Shown here piece by piece: positions 1 through 8,545 of a DNA stretch of 64,000 nucleotides. The stretch covers positions 1-64,000 of the forward strand of contig JAULAV010003537.1 of assembly GCA_030789695.1 (NCBI GenBank). Direction: 5' to 3'. The notes beneath the pieces are model-generated. The model did no database searches. It was not told the origin of the DNA and was given only the letters and a program-made list of their open reading frames with translations. This DNA comes from Scilla litardierei. Lineage: Eukaryota > Streptophyta > Magnoliopsida > Asparagales > Asparagaceae. Position 1 is the first letter of the stretch; the number at the start of each line of letters is the position of its first letter. Position numbers and translations under genes: made by a program.

Positions 1-1
1 A

Positions 2-1054
2 GAAAGATATAATAAGACCAAAGATGAACTTGTTAGCCTCCAAACCTCTCCTAAGTCTACCATCACCAACAATGACACCATTGTTGAGACTCTCGCCAAT
101 GAGAAAGCAAGTTTGCTTACTCATAATGGCTTGTTGAGAAATGAGGTGAAGTCCCTCAAATCTCAACTTGAGCGTGTTCTTGTTGAGGATTCGGATGAAC
201 ATGTGATAGCGGATTTGACGTCTCAAAACTCAACTTTGAGTATTAAGAATAAGAATCTCAAATCACGTGTTTATGCACTCACATCGCAAGTATCCACTTT
301 GGATGCTTCTTTGCATTCTCTCAAAGAGAAGTATGAGTGCACATTAGGCCGTATCAATGATTTCAATAAAGGTAAGGGCCATTTGGATAATATCCTAAAT
401 GACTTACTTCCGGCCAAACACCACATTGGCTTGGGGTATAAGATGGGAGACTCATCCAAATCGCCTACCACCTTTGTTAGGCCGACATCCGATGCCTCGA
501 CGAGTGGGAGCAAACACCTCATTGGTAGTTCTCCTACCAATAGTGCTTCTACTTCGTACACACCCCCGATTGGAAAGAAACCCACTTTGGGTAGACCTCC
601 GAAGAGGGGTCATGCATTTTTGTACTCACATGCTATGCCTCGTAGGAATACACATCCTACTCCACCGGTGCATGCAAATAATGATTTTTATGCTCCGCAC
701 CCACGAGCACGTGCAAACACTCATATGAGACACCCACATGCACGTAATCATGCTCATGCACATCCTAATGCTTATGTTCAAACATCGCATCCACATGTGC
801 ATGCCTACTCTCATAATCATCCCCATGCATACACATCTCATGCTCCTATGCCACATGCACCACATAGAAATCAACCTTTTGTGCATGCAACCACTAGGAA
901 GAGGATTCCCAAAATTTACACTATTTGGGGTCCCAAGAACACTAGCAATCATGATATGAATGTTTATGTGCAATCCTATATTAATGATGTTATTTTGAAT
1001 GATGATTATGTTGGGAAGTCAAGTTCCTCTTGGACTTGGTTTCCGAAGGGTTAG
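2..1054 (+). CDS. Gag-like protein with coiled coil and His-rich tail, 5' partial
   Basis: The frame is open from base 2 to a TAG at 1054, so the true start lies left of the window; the first ATG-like position inside it is not meaningful. About 120 N-terminal residues are charged and leucine-rich with heptad spacing, a likely coiled coil. Then comes the motif LLPAKHHIGLGY, which resembles the KTGLGY motif near the end of plant copia Gag. In place of the usual CCHC zinc knuckle there is a region of roughly 100 residues (about 610-900) made largely of His, Ala, Pro and Asn, with His-Ala and His-Pro dipeptides. The last residues, WTWFPKG, resemble the WVPKG that usually ends this part of Gag. 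No DSG protease motif follows. The assignment to Gag rests on these motifs and on the downstream Sirevirus-like LTR; an env-like ORF is a less likely alternative. Confidence 0.6.
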   Translation, partial: ERYNKTKDELVSLQTSPKSTITNNDTIVETLANEKASLLTHNGLLRNEVKSLKSQLERVLVEDSDEHVIADLTSQNSTLSIKNKNLKSRVYALTSQVSTLDASLHSLKEKYECTLGRINDFNKGKGHLDNILNDLLPAKHHIGLGYKMGDSSKSPTTFVRPTSDASTSGSKHLIGSSPTNSASTSYTPPIGKKPTLGRPPKRGHAFLYSHAMPRRNTHPTPPVHANNDFYAPHPRARANTHMRHPHARNHAHAHPNAYVQTSHPHVHAYSHNHPHAYTSHAPMPHAPHRNQPFVHATTRKRIPKIYTIWGPKNTSNHDMNVYVQSYINDVILNDDYVGKSSSSWTWFPKG

Positions 1055-2246
1055 TTCCTTTAACCTTTCAATGCTTGGTACCATGAGCTTATGATCATGT
1101 TATGGGTACCAAGGCATTTGTTTATAAATTTGATTTTGATTACATTAACTCATGGGTTACAATTATTTTAATTTCGTATTTCAAATTTGTTGTGTAACTC
1201 ATTGGATCCAAAAGGGTTTTTGGATACCAAAATGAAGTTTTCTAGGTTCAATCCACCGTGGGATACCAACCCTACCAACTCCTCGATTTGCGAAGACTTT
1301 CATTCAAAAGGAGTTGATGGTGCTTAGGTAATGCACCAATGTAGGGGGAGCTTAATGTTGTAAGTATAATATTACATTTGGTATCCATGAGGGTTGAATG
1401 CATGCTTGGTTAAAATCTATTCCTTTACATTGGTATCATTTTGTTTCTCCTAGCATGATATAATTGTGAATGCCATAAATGCTTTGAAATTCATATCTAT
1501 TTTTGGCATGACATGTTTTAAAAGTTATAATGATGATTTTCGTATTACTTTTATCACATTGTCACTTCTCATCGCACACTTCACTTAGTTTTGATGTGCT
1601 TTTACTTTATGCTCATTTTCGATCGATATTGTGACATTTGATATTCCTTGATGTGCACCACTCTTCTGATGGTTCATTCCTTTGTGCACATTTTATGTAT
1701 GTCTCTGATATTGATTTCGTCATTCGACGTTGTTTTCCATACAACTAAAGCTATTGAATGTTGATATTGGAGAGTAAATTCATTTCTTCAATAAGTGAAT
1801 TTACATTTGATATTTTGATGATTTAAGTTTTCGATTTTCGACTATGGTCTCATTGACACGCTTTGATTTTATTAGAATTTTATTTTGGTGTCATATGAAA
1901 CGTGGTCGTATTCTTAGACTCCCATGCTTAATGAATTATTTGGACATGATTTATTGTCATTGGCTTCCTCCCGCTCTTTTTGGATTATGCCAAAGGGGGA
2001 GAGATATAATAATGGCATAATAATGGCATGTGCTAAATGATAATTTACCATGAATCTAATTTGATATGTTAGATTCAGGGGGAGTTAAGATATATTTATT
2101 GGATTTGAATTTTTACTTTCCTCGTCTGCTTGATGTATGTGCTTATTATTTCATATGGAACTAATGTGTCATCAATGCAGGGGGAGTAAGTATATTTCAT
2201 TTAGTTCATTATTTTTGATTATTATTTATGTTAGTTTGTCATCACC
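1055..2246 (+). other. 3' non-coding region of Sirevirus-like element with repeated polypurine motifs
   Basis: No reading frame of note. GGGGGAG motifs occur near 1353, 1995, 2078 and 2180, before the presumed functional tract at 2247-2260. The sequence from about 1570 onward is clearly repeated, inverted, at 57918-58780. Two of the motifs sit beside similar words (TCATCAATGCAGGGGG; TTAGATTCAGGGGG), which are also conserved in the second copy. Confidence 0.65.
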
Positions 2247-2260
2247 AAAAAGGGGGAGAA
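2247..2260 (+). other. Polypurine tract of Sirevirus-like element
   Basis: AAAAAGGGGGAGAA lies directly before the TGTTGAG that opens the LTR, the expected place for plus-strand priming. The same tract is seen inverted at 57904-57917. Confidence 0.75.
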
Positions 2261-3992
2261 TGTTGAGTATTGGACTCCCCGGATTTGGTTTTGGATGATG
2301 AGCAAACATAAATATATCATGAACTAACAATTTGTGAGCGCAGTTATGGAGATCGTCGCCAAATTCACGAGAACATCCAAAGCGACGTCTCAAGACTTCT
2401 CAAAGCGCGTGATCGCTTGCCTAAAGCTTCGTTGAAGCTTTTGTACCTTCTTTGAAGTCAAGAATGAAGATTGAAGCTTTGAAGACGGATCGCTAAGGTT
2501 TATTTTATAGTCTTTTAGCTTCGATCTATAGAATGTTAAGCCTTGAGTAATTCTTACATTTCTATCTTCATTTCGCTCATATCGTAGCTCTAGGATCTTA
2601 GTACAAGTTCATTCTAACTTCCTCGAAGCATCGCGCTTCGATTCGGACTTGTTTGTGCATGTTAGTTGGTACAAGAAGAAGTACTGACCGACTAGATGGT
2701 GATCTAGTCGGTCAGCAACTCTTCTTGGACCGACTAGTTTGATTCCTTAATTTCTTGGACTTTACTGTTTACAGTTAGTCGGTCTACGTTGACTCACCGA
2801 CCGACTAGTTTGTGAACTAGTCGGTCAGTGATGCTTCTTTGACCGACTAGTTGTGACTTACTGTTCACTCTAAATTTCTCCTAAGCTACTGTTTATCGTT
2901 AGTCGGTCTAAGAACGTTTGGTGACCGACTAGTTGTTGATCTAGTCGGTCAACATTTGTTCTTGGACCGACTAAATCATTTGTATTCAGACTATTTGTTT
3001 TTGACTCTTAGTCGGTCTAAGTTTACTGACCGACCGACTAGTTGTGAAACTAGTCGGTCAGAAAGTCTTCTTGGACCGACTAGTTATCTAGGTCTGAAAT
3101 CTTCATCTGTTCACTGTTCACCTCTTAGTCGGTTCATGTTGTTTCACCGACCGACTAGTTGATGAACTAGTCGGTCAGTGGTTGTTCTTTGACCGACTAG
3201 TCTGCTTCAGATTTAGATCCGTTGGAGTTTTGAAAGCGACGTTTCTCTCCCTTTTCCCTTGATCCTTTAAATACCTGAAAGGGTTATTTCATAGGATCCA
3301 AGGCTGCTATTTCAGAGTTCTATTGATTCAAAGAGAAGCTTTCAACTCTCATCTTCAAGCTCTCCCATTATCAAGAATCTCTCCCTCACTCTCATTCCTC
3401 TAGAGAGATTCATTGGTTGTGAGCCTTCCAAGCCAAGGGCTTGATTCTAGGTCATCCATCTCATCCCTAGGCTTCCATTGCTGGTCATCTTCTTGAAGCT
3501 AGGGTTTGGTGGCTCTTCCTCCATCAAAATCCTCTTTGCCCTAATTTGGTAAGAAATCTCAAGGCATAGGTATTTTGTTGGTAAGCATTTCATTTCAGTT
3601 ATATTTGAATTGTATGCTCTCGGTTGTGAGAGGTTTTGCGTGATCCCGGGTTGTGGGAGTCACGGTCATCGATTGTAGGTCGATTGCACTTGTGAGGTTT
3701 TCGCAAGTGTTCATATTGGAAATCTTGAGTTAGGGTTTCTAACTCAAGTATCCGGAAGGGATCCGGGTGATTGGGACGTAGGATCACCGGGAACAAGTCG
3801 GGGAGACTTGGGTGGATCCGAACCCATTAAACCATTTGTTTGCGTTTGCATTTATTCTTGTTGATCGTTGTTATTCCGCATTGTTGTTTGTTAATTGCAC
3901 GATAATTAGGAATAACTCTCCCTATTATTTAAAAGTACTATTCACCCCCCCCCCCCTCTAGTACATGTGCAGTAGCTTCCCAGGGCACTACA
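2261..3992 (+). repeat. 3' LTR of Sirevirus-like element (family S)
   Basis: 1732 bp, TGTTGAG...CACTACA. Nearly the same ends and order of segments are found at 52393-54116 (solo) and inverted at 56175-57903, which fixes both borders. It contains the palindrome array (2690-3205), a GC-rich segment near 3640-3820 and a C-run near 3945-3957. Confidence 0.88.
2690..3205 (+). repeat. Array of TAGTCGGT / ACCGACTA palindromes inside LTR
   Basis: About nine TAGTCGGT words alternate with ACCGACTA words. The clearest dyad is GACCGACTAGTT (2799-2810), a 4-base loop, and its exact complement at 2815-2826. The same array recurs in the other two LTRs of this family (52820-53330 and 56970-57490). Sirevirus LTRs are known to carry palindromic repeats in the putative regulatory part. 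Confidence 0.8.
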
Positions 3993-4518
3993 ATTTTCTA
4001 ATCTGTATGTTAAAGATTCTAAATTTTGATTAGGATATTTAACATATGTTTTAAATAAGCTTAAAAGGAATCATGCTTACATTTTGAAAAGACATGCTAC
4101 TCATAATAAATCTTATGATTCACATAAAATGTGTCATGATTATCATTTTGACAAATTACATGATAAAAAGCATACTATTACTATATAAATTCCTAAAGAT
4201 ACATGCAACAAGAACGTATATGTTAAAATCTTTATGAAAATAATGTAATTTAAAGAAATATTTTTATATACATTCTAAGAAGTTGGATTTGGGTTCCTAA
4301 TGACTAACCCTAAGGACCTAATAAAAATAGGTACCAAAACTTAAATATTTATCTTTTCATGCATCCAATATAAATAGGGGAAGCACAATAATAAATTTAT
4401 ACATGTAATATCAACAATTTATGTGACTCCCTTTTTGGTGATGTCAAAGGGGGAAAAATATTAAGGGAAGTATCAATTCAAGGAGAGTATGAGTATGCTT
4501 ATGTTAATTATAAATTAT
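3993..4518 (+). mobile_element. Decayed copia gag end and polypurine remnant
   Basis: Around 4273-4297 the plus strand reads RSWIWVPND and then a stop, the WVP signature that ends many plant copia Gag regions. Upstream, several frames are broken. Near 4447 AAAGGGGGAAAAAT looks like a polypurine tract. This appears to be the older copia fragment that the first element landed in. The family cannot be named. Confidence 0.4.
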
Positions 4519-4523
4519 GATTT

Positions 4524-4921
4524 TAATACGGTTGGGAATAAATTTTAGGGTAAAAACATGATAATTTTATTGATTTAGGCTTGGAACCACAAAATTTGAC
4601 CTCAATTCGAGAGGAATGCCACTCTCCCAATAACATTGGGCTAACTAATCTAAATACCTGCTCATTTCTCTCCCACTTTCCATCATAATCACCCTACATG
4701 ATCTTCCCCTCATATTTATAACAAACCCCTCTCTGATGAGCCGATGCCTCGAAATTACCAAACTGTCCATATCATAGGGTTTGATCCACTGCCCTAAAAT
4801 TACATACTTGTCAATTTGCCATGAAATTACAGAATTACCACTCTACCATGAAATTACAAGCCTGCCACTCCTAGGGTATTGAGCCATCGTCGCCTCTTAT
4901 TTGATTTGTAACAGCATATCA
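4524..4921 (-). repeat. 3' LTR of short element
   Basis: 398 bp. Matches 5605-6035 along its length, including the runs GAAATTACCAAACTG and CCATGAAATTAC. The outer TG is mutated to TA. Confidence 0.75.
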
Positions 4922-5112
4922 TTACTCCTCTCCGAATGAGACATTTTGTCCTCAAAGTGGCATTCTAAAAAGATATACCAGATTGCTCCTGGCCTTGTCG
5001 GCCTCCCCTGTCCTCGTCAAAACATCGTCAGCCTCCATCGGCCTTGTTGTAGCCCAACCAGCCTCCCTGCAATCGTTGAAACACGGCCAGCCTTGCCTGG
5101 CTTCGCTGCTGC

Positions 5113-5571
5113 CTACCCAGGACCTGTCGTCCACCTAAAATCCTTGCGCGATGCGGATCTGGCCAGATCTCGCTGGATCCCGCCTTCCCATGCATTGCCA
5201 TTTGTGGATCTGACTAGATCTGGCCAAATTCGGTCGGATCCTTGGCCAGGGCAGTCTGCCGTAGTTTTTCCCGTCATCGGTCTTCGACGGATCCACTGTC
5301 GCACCGCCTTGATCTGCCTTCTCAGATCTGTCGTGGGTTCAGCTGTCCTCCTTATGATGGTCTTTCCCTTAATTTTGGCACTTTCCAGCATTATACCATC
5401 ATCTCCCACGTCACCCCCGCTTAGATCTGTCTCTGCAGAGATAACCACTGATGGACGGCTTTTCATCTCGATCAACTGTTTCAACATGGCTTCCAGAGAC
5501 GAGAACGGTTCCTCCATCATTGTGAATTGTCCCTCTACGTTTCTGAGAATTTTCACCTTGTTTGATACCAT
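5113..5571 (-). CDS. Gag N-terminal fragment of short LTR element
   Basis: 152 codons starting 20 bases after the primer-binding site on the minus strand. The start is chosen because it is the first ATG after that site. The N-terminal 50 residues (MVSNKVKILRN, then a Met/Glu/Leu-rich helix) resemble the short helical lead of plant gypsy Gag. The remainder is basic and low in similarity to anything I recognise. There is no Retrotrans_gag core, zinc knuckle or protease. It may still be translated, but it would supply only part of a Gag. Confidence 0.35.
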   Translation of the reverse strand: MVSNKVKILRNVEGQFTMMEEPFSSLEAMLKQLIEMKSRPSVVISAETDLSGGDVGDDGIMLESAKIKGKTIIRRTAEPTTDLRRQIKAVRQWIRRRPMTGKTTADCPGQGSDRIWPDLVRSTNGNAWEGGIQRDLARSASRKDFRWTTGPG

Positions 5572-5590
5572 TGATTTTCAGAATCGATTA

Positions 5591-5601
5591 CTCTGATACC
5601 A
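5591..5601 (-). other. Primer-binding site (initiator tRNA-Met) of short element
   Basis: Minus strand TGGTATCAGAG, three bases inside the 5' LTR end at 5605. It matches the 3' end of plant initiator tRNA-Met used by many LTR elements. Confidence 0.75.
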
Positions 5602-5604
5602 ATT

Positions 5605-6035
5605 TGATACGATTAGAAATAAATTTTAAAGCAAAAATGATATTTTTATTGATTTAAGGTTTGGAACCACAAGATTTGCCCTCGAATTCGAGAAGACGGC
5701 CACTCTTCCAATAACATAAGGCTAACTAATCTAAATAATTACTAATTTCTCTCACAATTTCCTCCATAATGCCCCTCATGATCGTCCCCTCCTATTTATA
5801 ACAAAACTCTCTCAAATGAGGCACCGCCCCGAAATTACCAAACTGCCTCTGGCCTAGGGTTTGAGCAGCCATCCAGAAATTATAGAATTACCACTCGCCA
5901 TGAAATTACAGATTTTATATTCTGTCCTGAAATTACAGATTCATCACTCTACCTTGAAATTACAATTCTGCCACTCCAAGGGTTTTGAGTCGTTGCAACT
6001 TCATGTTTGACTGTTCGACTTGTGTAGACCTCTCA
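5605..6035 (-). repeat. 5' LTR of short element
   Basis: 431 bp, TG at 5605 and CA at 6034-6035, followed by the GATTT duplication. It is about 33 bp longer than the left copy because of indels near its outer end. Confidence 0.75.
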
Positions 6036-6040
6036 GATTT

Positions 6041-6203
6041 AGATTTAGATTATATATATATAGAAATAACCCCATGCACAGGGTGCACGGCCAAACAAAG
6101 TATGCGTTGAACGCTCGCAACTGACAAAAGAGAGAGAAGAGTGTGTATGCGTGGTGGTATCGTCGGGAGGTAAAAAGGTGAAAAGCAGGGGTCCAAAGTG
6201 CAA
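6041..6203. other. Host or old repeat flank with AT run and GTGCAC words
   Basis: An AT run (6050-6062) is followed by ATAACCCC and GTGCACGG. The same order (AT run, ATAACCC, GTGCAC palindrome) is seen at 12505-12545 on the other side of the inserted gypsy element, so both may belong to one short repeat family. No gene is visible. Confidence 0.3.
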
Positions 6204-6208
6204 AAAAC

Positions 6209-6597
6209 TGATGAGATCATTACGTATCAACGGAGAAGACACAAGGCGAAGTCAGCGGAGCAAAATTAGGCGCCGGACAGTTTTAGAAAGTTTTGGAAAG
6301 TTTTGGGCTGAATTAGTATTTTCTATTTTTGGAAGGCCTTAGTATTTTTCCTTATTTGACGGAGATCTGCTCCTATATATGTTTAGGGCAGCCGTCATGT
6401 TTTCTTATACAATTTGTGAGTGATAAACCCTAGTTTTAGAGTGTTAGTTCCTAGATCTAGTGAATTGAGTAGTTTATAGCCGTAGATCTAGTTTTGGGGA
6501 GCCGGCTCCCTCTCGAAAGGGGTCGATTATCTTTTGTTCCATTTTGATTCCAATAAAAATACCTAATTTCAGCCCCAAATCTATCAAAAACCTATCA
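6209..6597 (+). repeat. 5' LTR of chromovirus
   Basis: 389 bp, TGATGAGATC...CCTATCA, nearly identical in order to 11833-12210. CTATATAT near 6373 is a candidate TATA region. The LTRs differ by scattered substitutions and small indels, so the insertion is not recent. Confidence 0.9.
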
Positions 6598-6600
6598 AAT

Positions 6601-6613
6601 TGGTATCAAAACG
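6601..6613 (+). other. Primer-binding site of chromovirus
   Basis: TGGTATCAAAACG begins three bases after the 5' LTR. TGGTATCA fits initiator tRNA-Met; the canonical GAGC that should follow is altered. Confidence 0.7.
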
Positions 6614-6623
6614 AAGATCTGAC

Positions 6624-8545
6624 ATGGCGACGACAAGAACAAGTTCCAAGGTGTAAGATCTAGAGAAGAGGGTGTGGGATATCGAAGCTATCAAGGAGAA
6701 GGATGACGCCATGGAGAAGAGGAATGACGCCATGGAGAAGAGGAATGACTCCTTCGAAGGGAAGCTCTCCGATATCGCGGCAATGATAAAGGCGTTGATG
6801 GAGAAGCAAGACAACCCACGTTGCGAGGAGGACGAGTCCAAAAATGGTAACTTTTTTGCTTAAAATTCAGATCAAGGGACAAAGGAACCACCTTTGGACA
6901 AGGGCAAGAGCAAGATCGTGACTTTGGACGAGGGGACAACTGGCGAAGGCGGCAGGGATCGCGAGGGAGTAGATCCGGACGAAACGAAGTGCCAAGTGGA
7001 GACCACCGGAACCCTAGCACTCTTCGGAGGGCCCGACAGGCCCTTTGCGACTACGGGCGCAGCCCCAAGACATAACCTGGGGGCCGCACGGACACCCATG
7101 ATCATCCTGGGGTCCGCGCGAACCACAGGTTCCATCCTAGGGGCCGCGCGGACCCCCAGATGACTCCTGGAGGCCGCGCGACCCCCCATGCTGCTTCCTG
7201 GGGGCTGCGCGACCCCCAGGCTGGTGCTCACAGCCCCCATGGGGGCTCCTGGCGTTCGCAGCAGCCCCCAGGGCACGATAGGGGGCTGCGACTGCCTCCT
7301 TGGGGCAGATCTGGAGTTCAGCAGCCTCCAGGGACTGGTTTGGGTGTTCATCAAGGCCCAACACATGCTCATGTCGCCACCGCGCACACTAGTGATCATC
7401 TCCAAGGACCATGAACGCTACGACCCGCTCAGGAGGGGAGAGGCCTCCCGTGGGGGGCCGACAACAAGGATGAGGTCATGGCGACCCTTGGGGTAACCCT
7501 TGGGAACACCGAGGCCCAAATGGAGATGATGGAGGTTGGGAAATTGGCGACGCAGGAGGAGGATTGTGGGATGAAGGGAAGGCCCAACGAAACGCGCAAC
7601 ACCAGTTCCACTTTGGTCTGCCAAGGGGGAGGGCGAACCAAGGAAACTTAGGGTTGGAGAACAGGGTCAGGAAGTTGAAGATGCCTATTTTCGATGGAAA
7701 AGACCCGCATGCGTGGGTTTACAGGGCCGAGAGGTACTTTCAGGTGAATGGTTTGACGGAGCCCAAGAAATTGCAGGCGACAGGGCTCTGTTTGGAGGGG
7801 AAGGCCATTGCATGGTACCAATGGAAACAGCAATGGCGGCAGATCAGATCTTGGGAGGAGTTCAAGGAGTGCTTGCTCGATTGATTATGAGATACCCATG
7901 GAGGTTACTTGTACGAGCAGCTCATGGCTCTGCAACAGGGGGACAGTGAAGGATTATGTGGAGTGATTTGAAGCGCTCGGAGGGCAGGTGAGGGATATCC
8001 CGCAGGCGGCGTGGATGGGAAGCTTCATGAAAGGGCTTAAGCCCAACATTCGGGCTGAGTTACTCATGCAGCGGCCAAGTAGTTTGATGGATGTTATGGA
8101 GCTGGCACAGATGGCGGAGGATAAGAACGTAACTGAGCGGCGAGCAAAGGGTGGTTGGAGCGGAGGTACTTTTCGCACCGCAGGTCAGGCAGGAGGGCAG
8201 AAGCCAGCCGTAGTAGGAGGGCAGACTGGTGGACTTCAGTCAAGCAAGGAGAAGAGCAGTGTCGCCCAGCCTAGTGGGCCGTTTCAGAGGATGACAGAGA
8301 CGGAGTGGGCGAATAAGAAGGCAAAAGGACTGTGCTTCAGATGTGATGAGAAGTCCGGCCCTGGGCATAGATGTCGGGAGCGAACCTTACAGGTGCTCCT
8401 GGTACATGAGGAGGACGGAGAGGCTGATGTCCAGGACGTTGAGCAGTTCTTGGAGGCGGTAGAGGATGAGCAGGAGCATACATATTTGGACGTCGTGGAG
8501 GTATCTCTCAACTCCGTAGTGTGGTTCACACCAAACCACACTATG
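6624..8545 (+). pseudogene. gag of chromovirus, broken
   Basis: The ATG at 6624 is followed ten codons later by TAA (6654-6656); the same frame then reads a charged helical stretch with DAMEKRN repeats up to another stop at 6861. A GC-rich repeated section (7076-7226) shifts frame. The Retrotrans_gag core is clear at 7660-7884 (FDGKDPHAWVYRAERYF, AIAWYQWKQQW, RSWEEFKE), then the frame shifts once more near 7885 and is lost until 7988. The nucleic-acid-binding CCHC knuckle is present as CFRCDEKSGPGHRC around 8335. Gag would form the particle shell; here it cannot be translated whole. Confidence 0.8.
7076..7226 (+). repeat. 30-bp tandem repeat inside gag
   Basis: Units begin CCTGG/CCTAG at 7076, 7106, 7136, 7166 and 7197. 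The first three steps are exactly 30 bp and the fourth is 31. In frame each unit encodes ten residues of the form LGAARTPMII. The 31-bp step and a TGA at 7161 break the frame. Confidence 0.75.

Larger units (their letters stand above)
1..3992 (+). mobile_element. Sirevirus-like Ty1/copia element, 3' part (5' end outside window)
   Basis: The order is a gag-like reading frame, a non-coding stretch with repeated GGGGGAG motifs, a polypurine tract, then an LTR that starts TGTTGAG and ends CACTACA. Coiled-coil Gag, multiplied polypurine motifs before the 3' LTR and palindrome arrays in the LTR are known traits of the Sirevirus genus. No protease, integrase, reverse transcriptase or RNase H follows gag, so this copy is an internally deleted or non-autonomous form. 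A second full LTR at 52393-54116 and a third, inverted, at 56175-57903 belong to the same family. The 5' LTR must lie left of position 1, so no target duplication can be tested. Confidence 0.75.
4524..6035 (-). mobile_element. Short LTR retrotransposon (1.5 kb) with target duplication
   Basis: Two diverged direct repeats, 4524-4921 and 5605-6035, enclose 683 bp. GATTT stands at 4519-4523 and again at 6036-6040, a 5-bp target duplication that fixes both ends. On the minus strand the right repeat is the 5' LTR. It is followed by a primer-binding site complementary to initiator tRNA-Met (TGGTATCAGAG) and a short gag-like frame, and the left repeat is preceded by a GGAGAGGAG polypurine stretch. 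The internal region is too short for pol. It is either a TRIM-like miniature or a deletion derivative. Confidence 0.75.

Noticed and set aside
626..973. Minus-strand frame opposite the His-rich region
   Set aside because: Shadow of the repetitive CATGCA-type sequence; the plus frame continues from the window edge and has copia Gag motifs.
2690..3205. Regularly spaced palindromic repeats resembling a CRISPR array
   Set aside because: The context is a plant LTR, repeats are short dyads with variable overlapping spacing, there are no cas genes, and the same array recurs in sister LTRs.
5113..5134. Minus-strand frame 4952-5134 as a second gene in the short LTR element
   Set aside because: Too short, no motif, and overlaps the end of the gag-like frame.
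6872..7405. 177-codon minus-strand frame across the gag repeats
   Set aside because: Arises from the GC-rich 30-bp repeat and lies opposite a recognisable gag.
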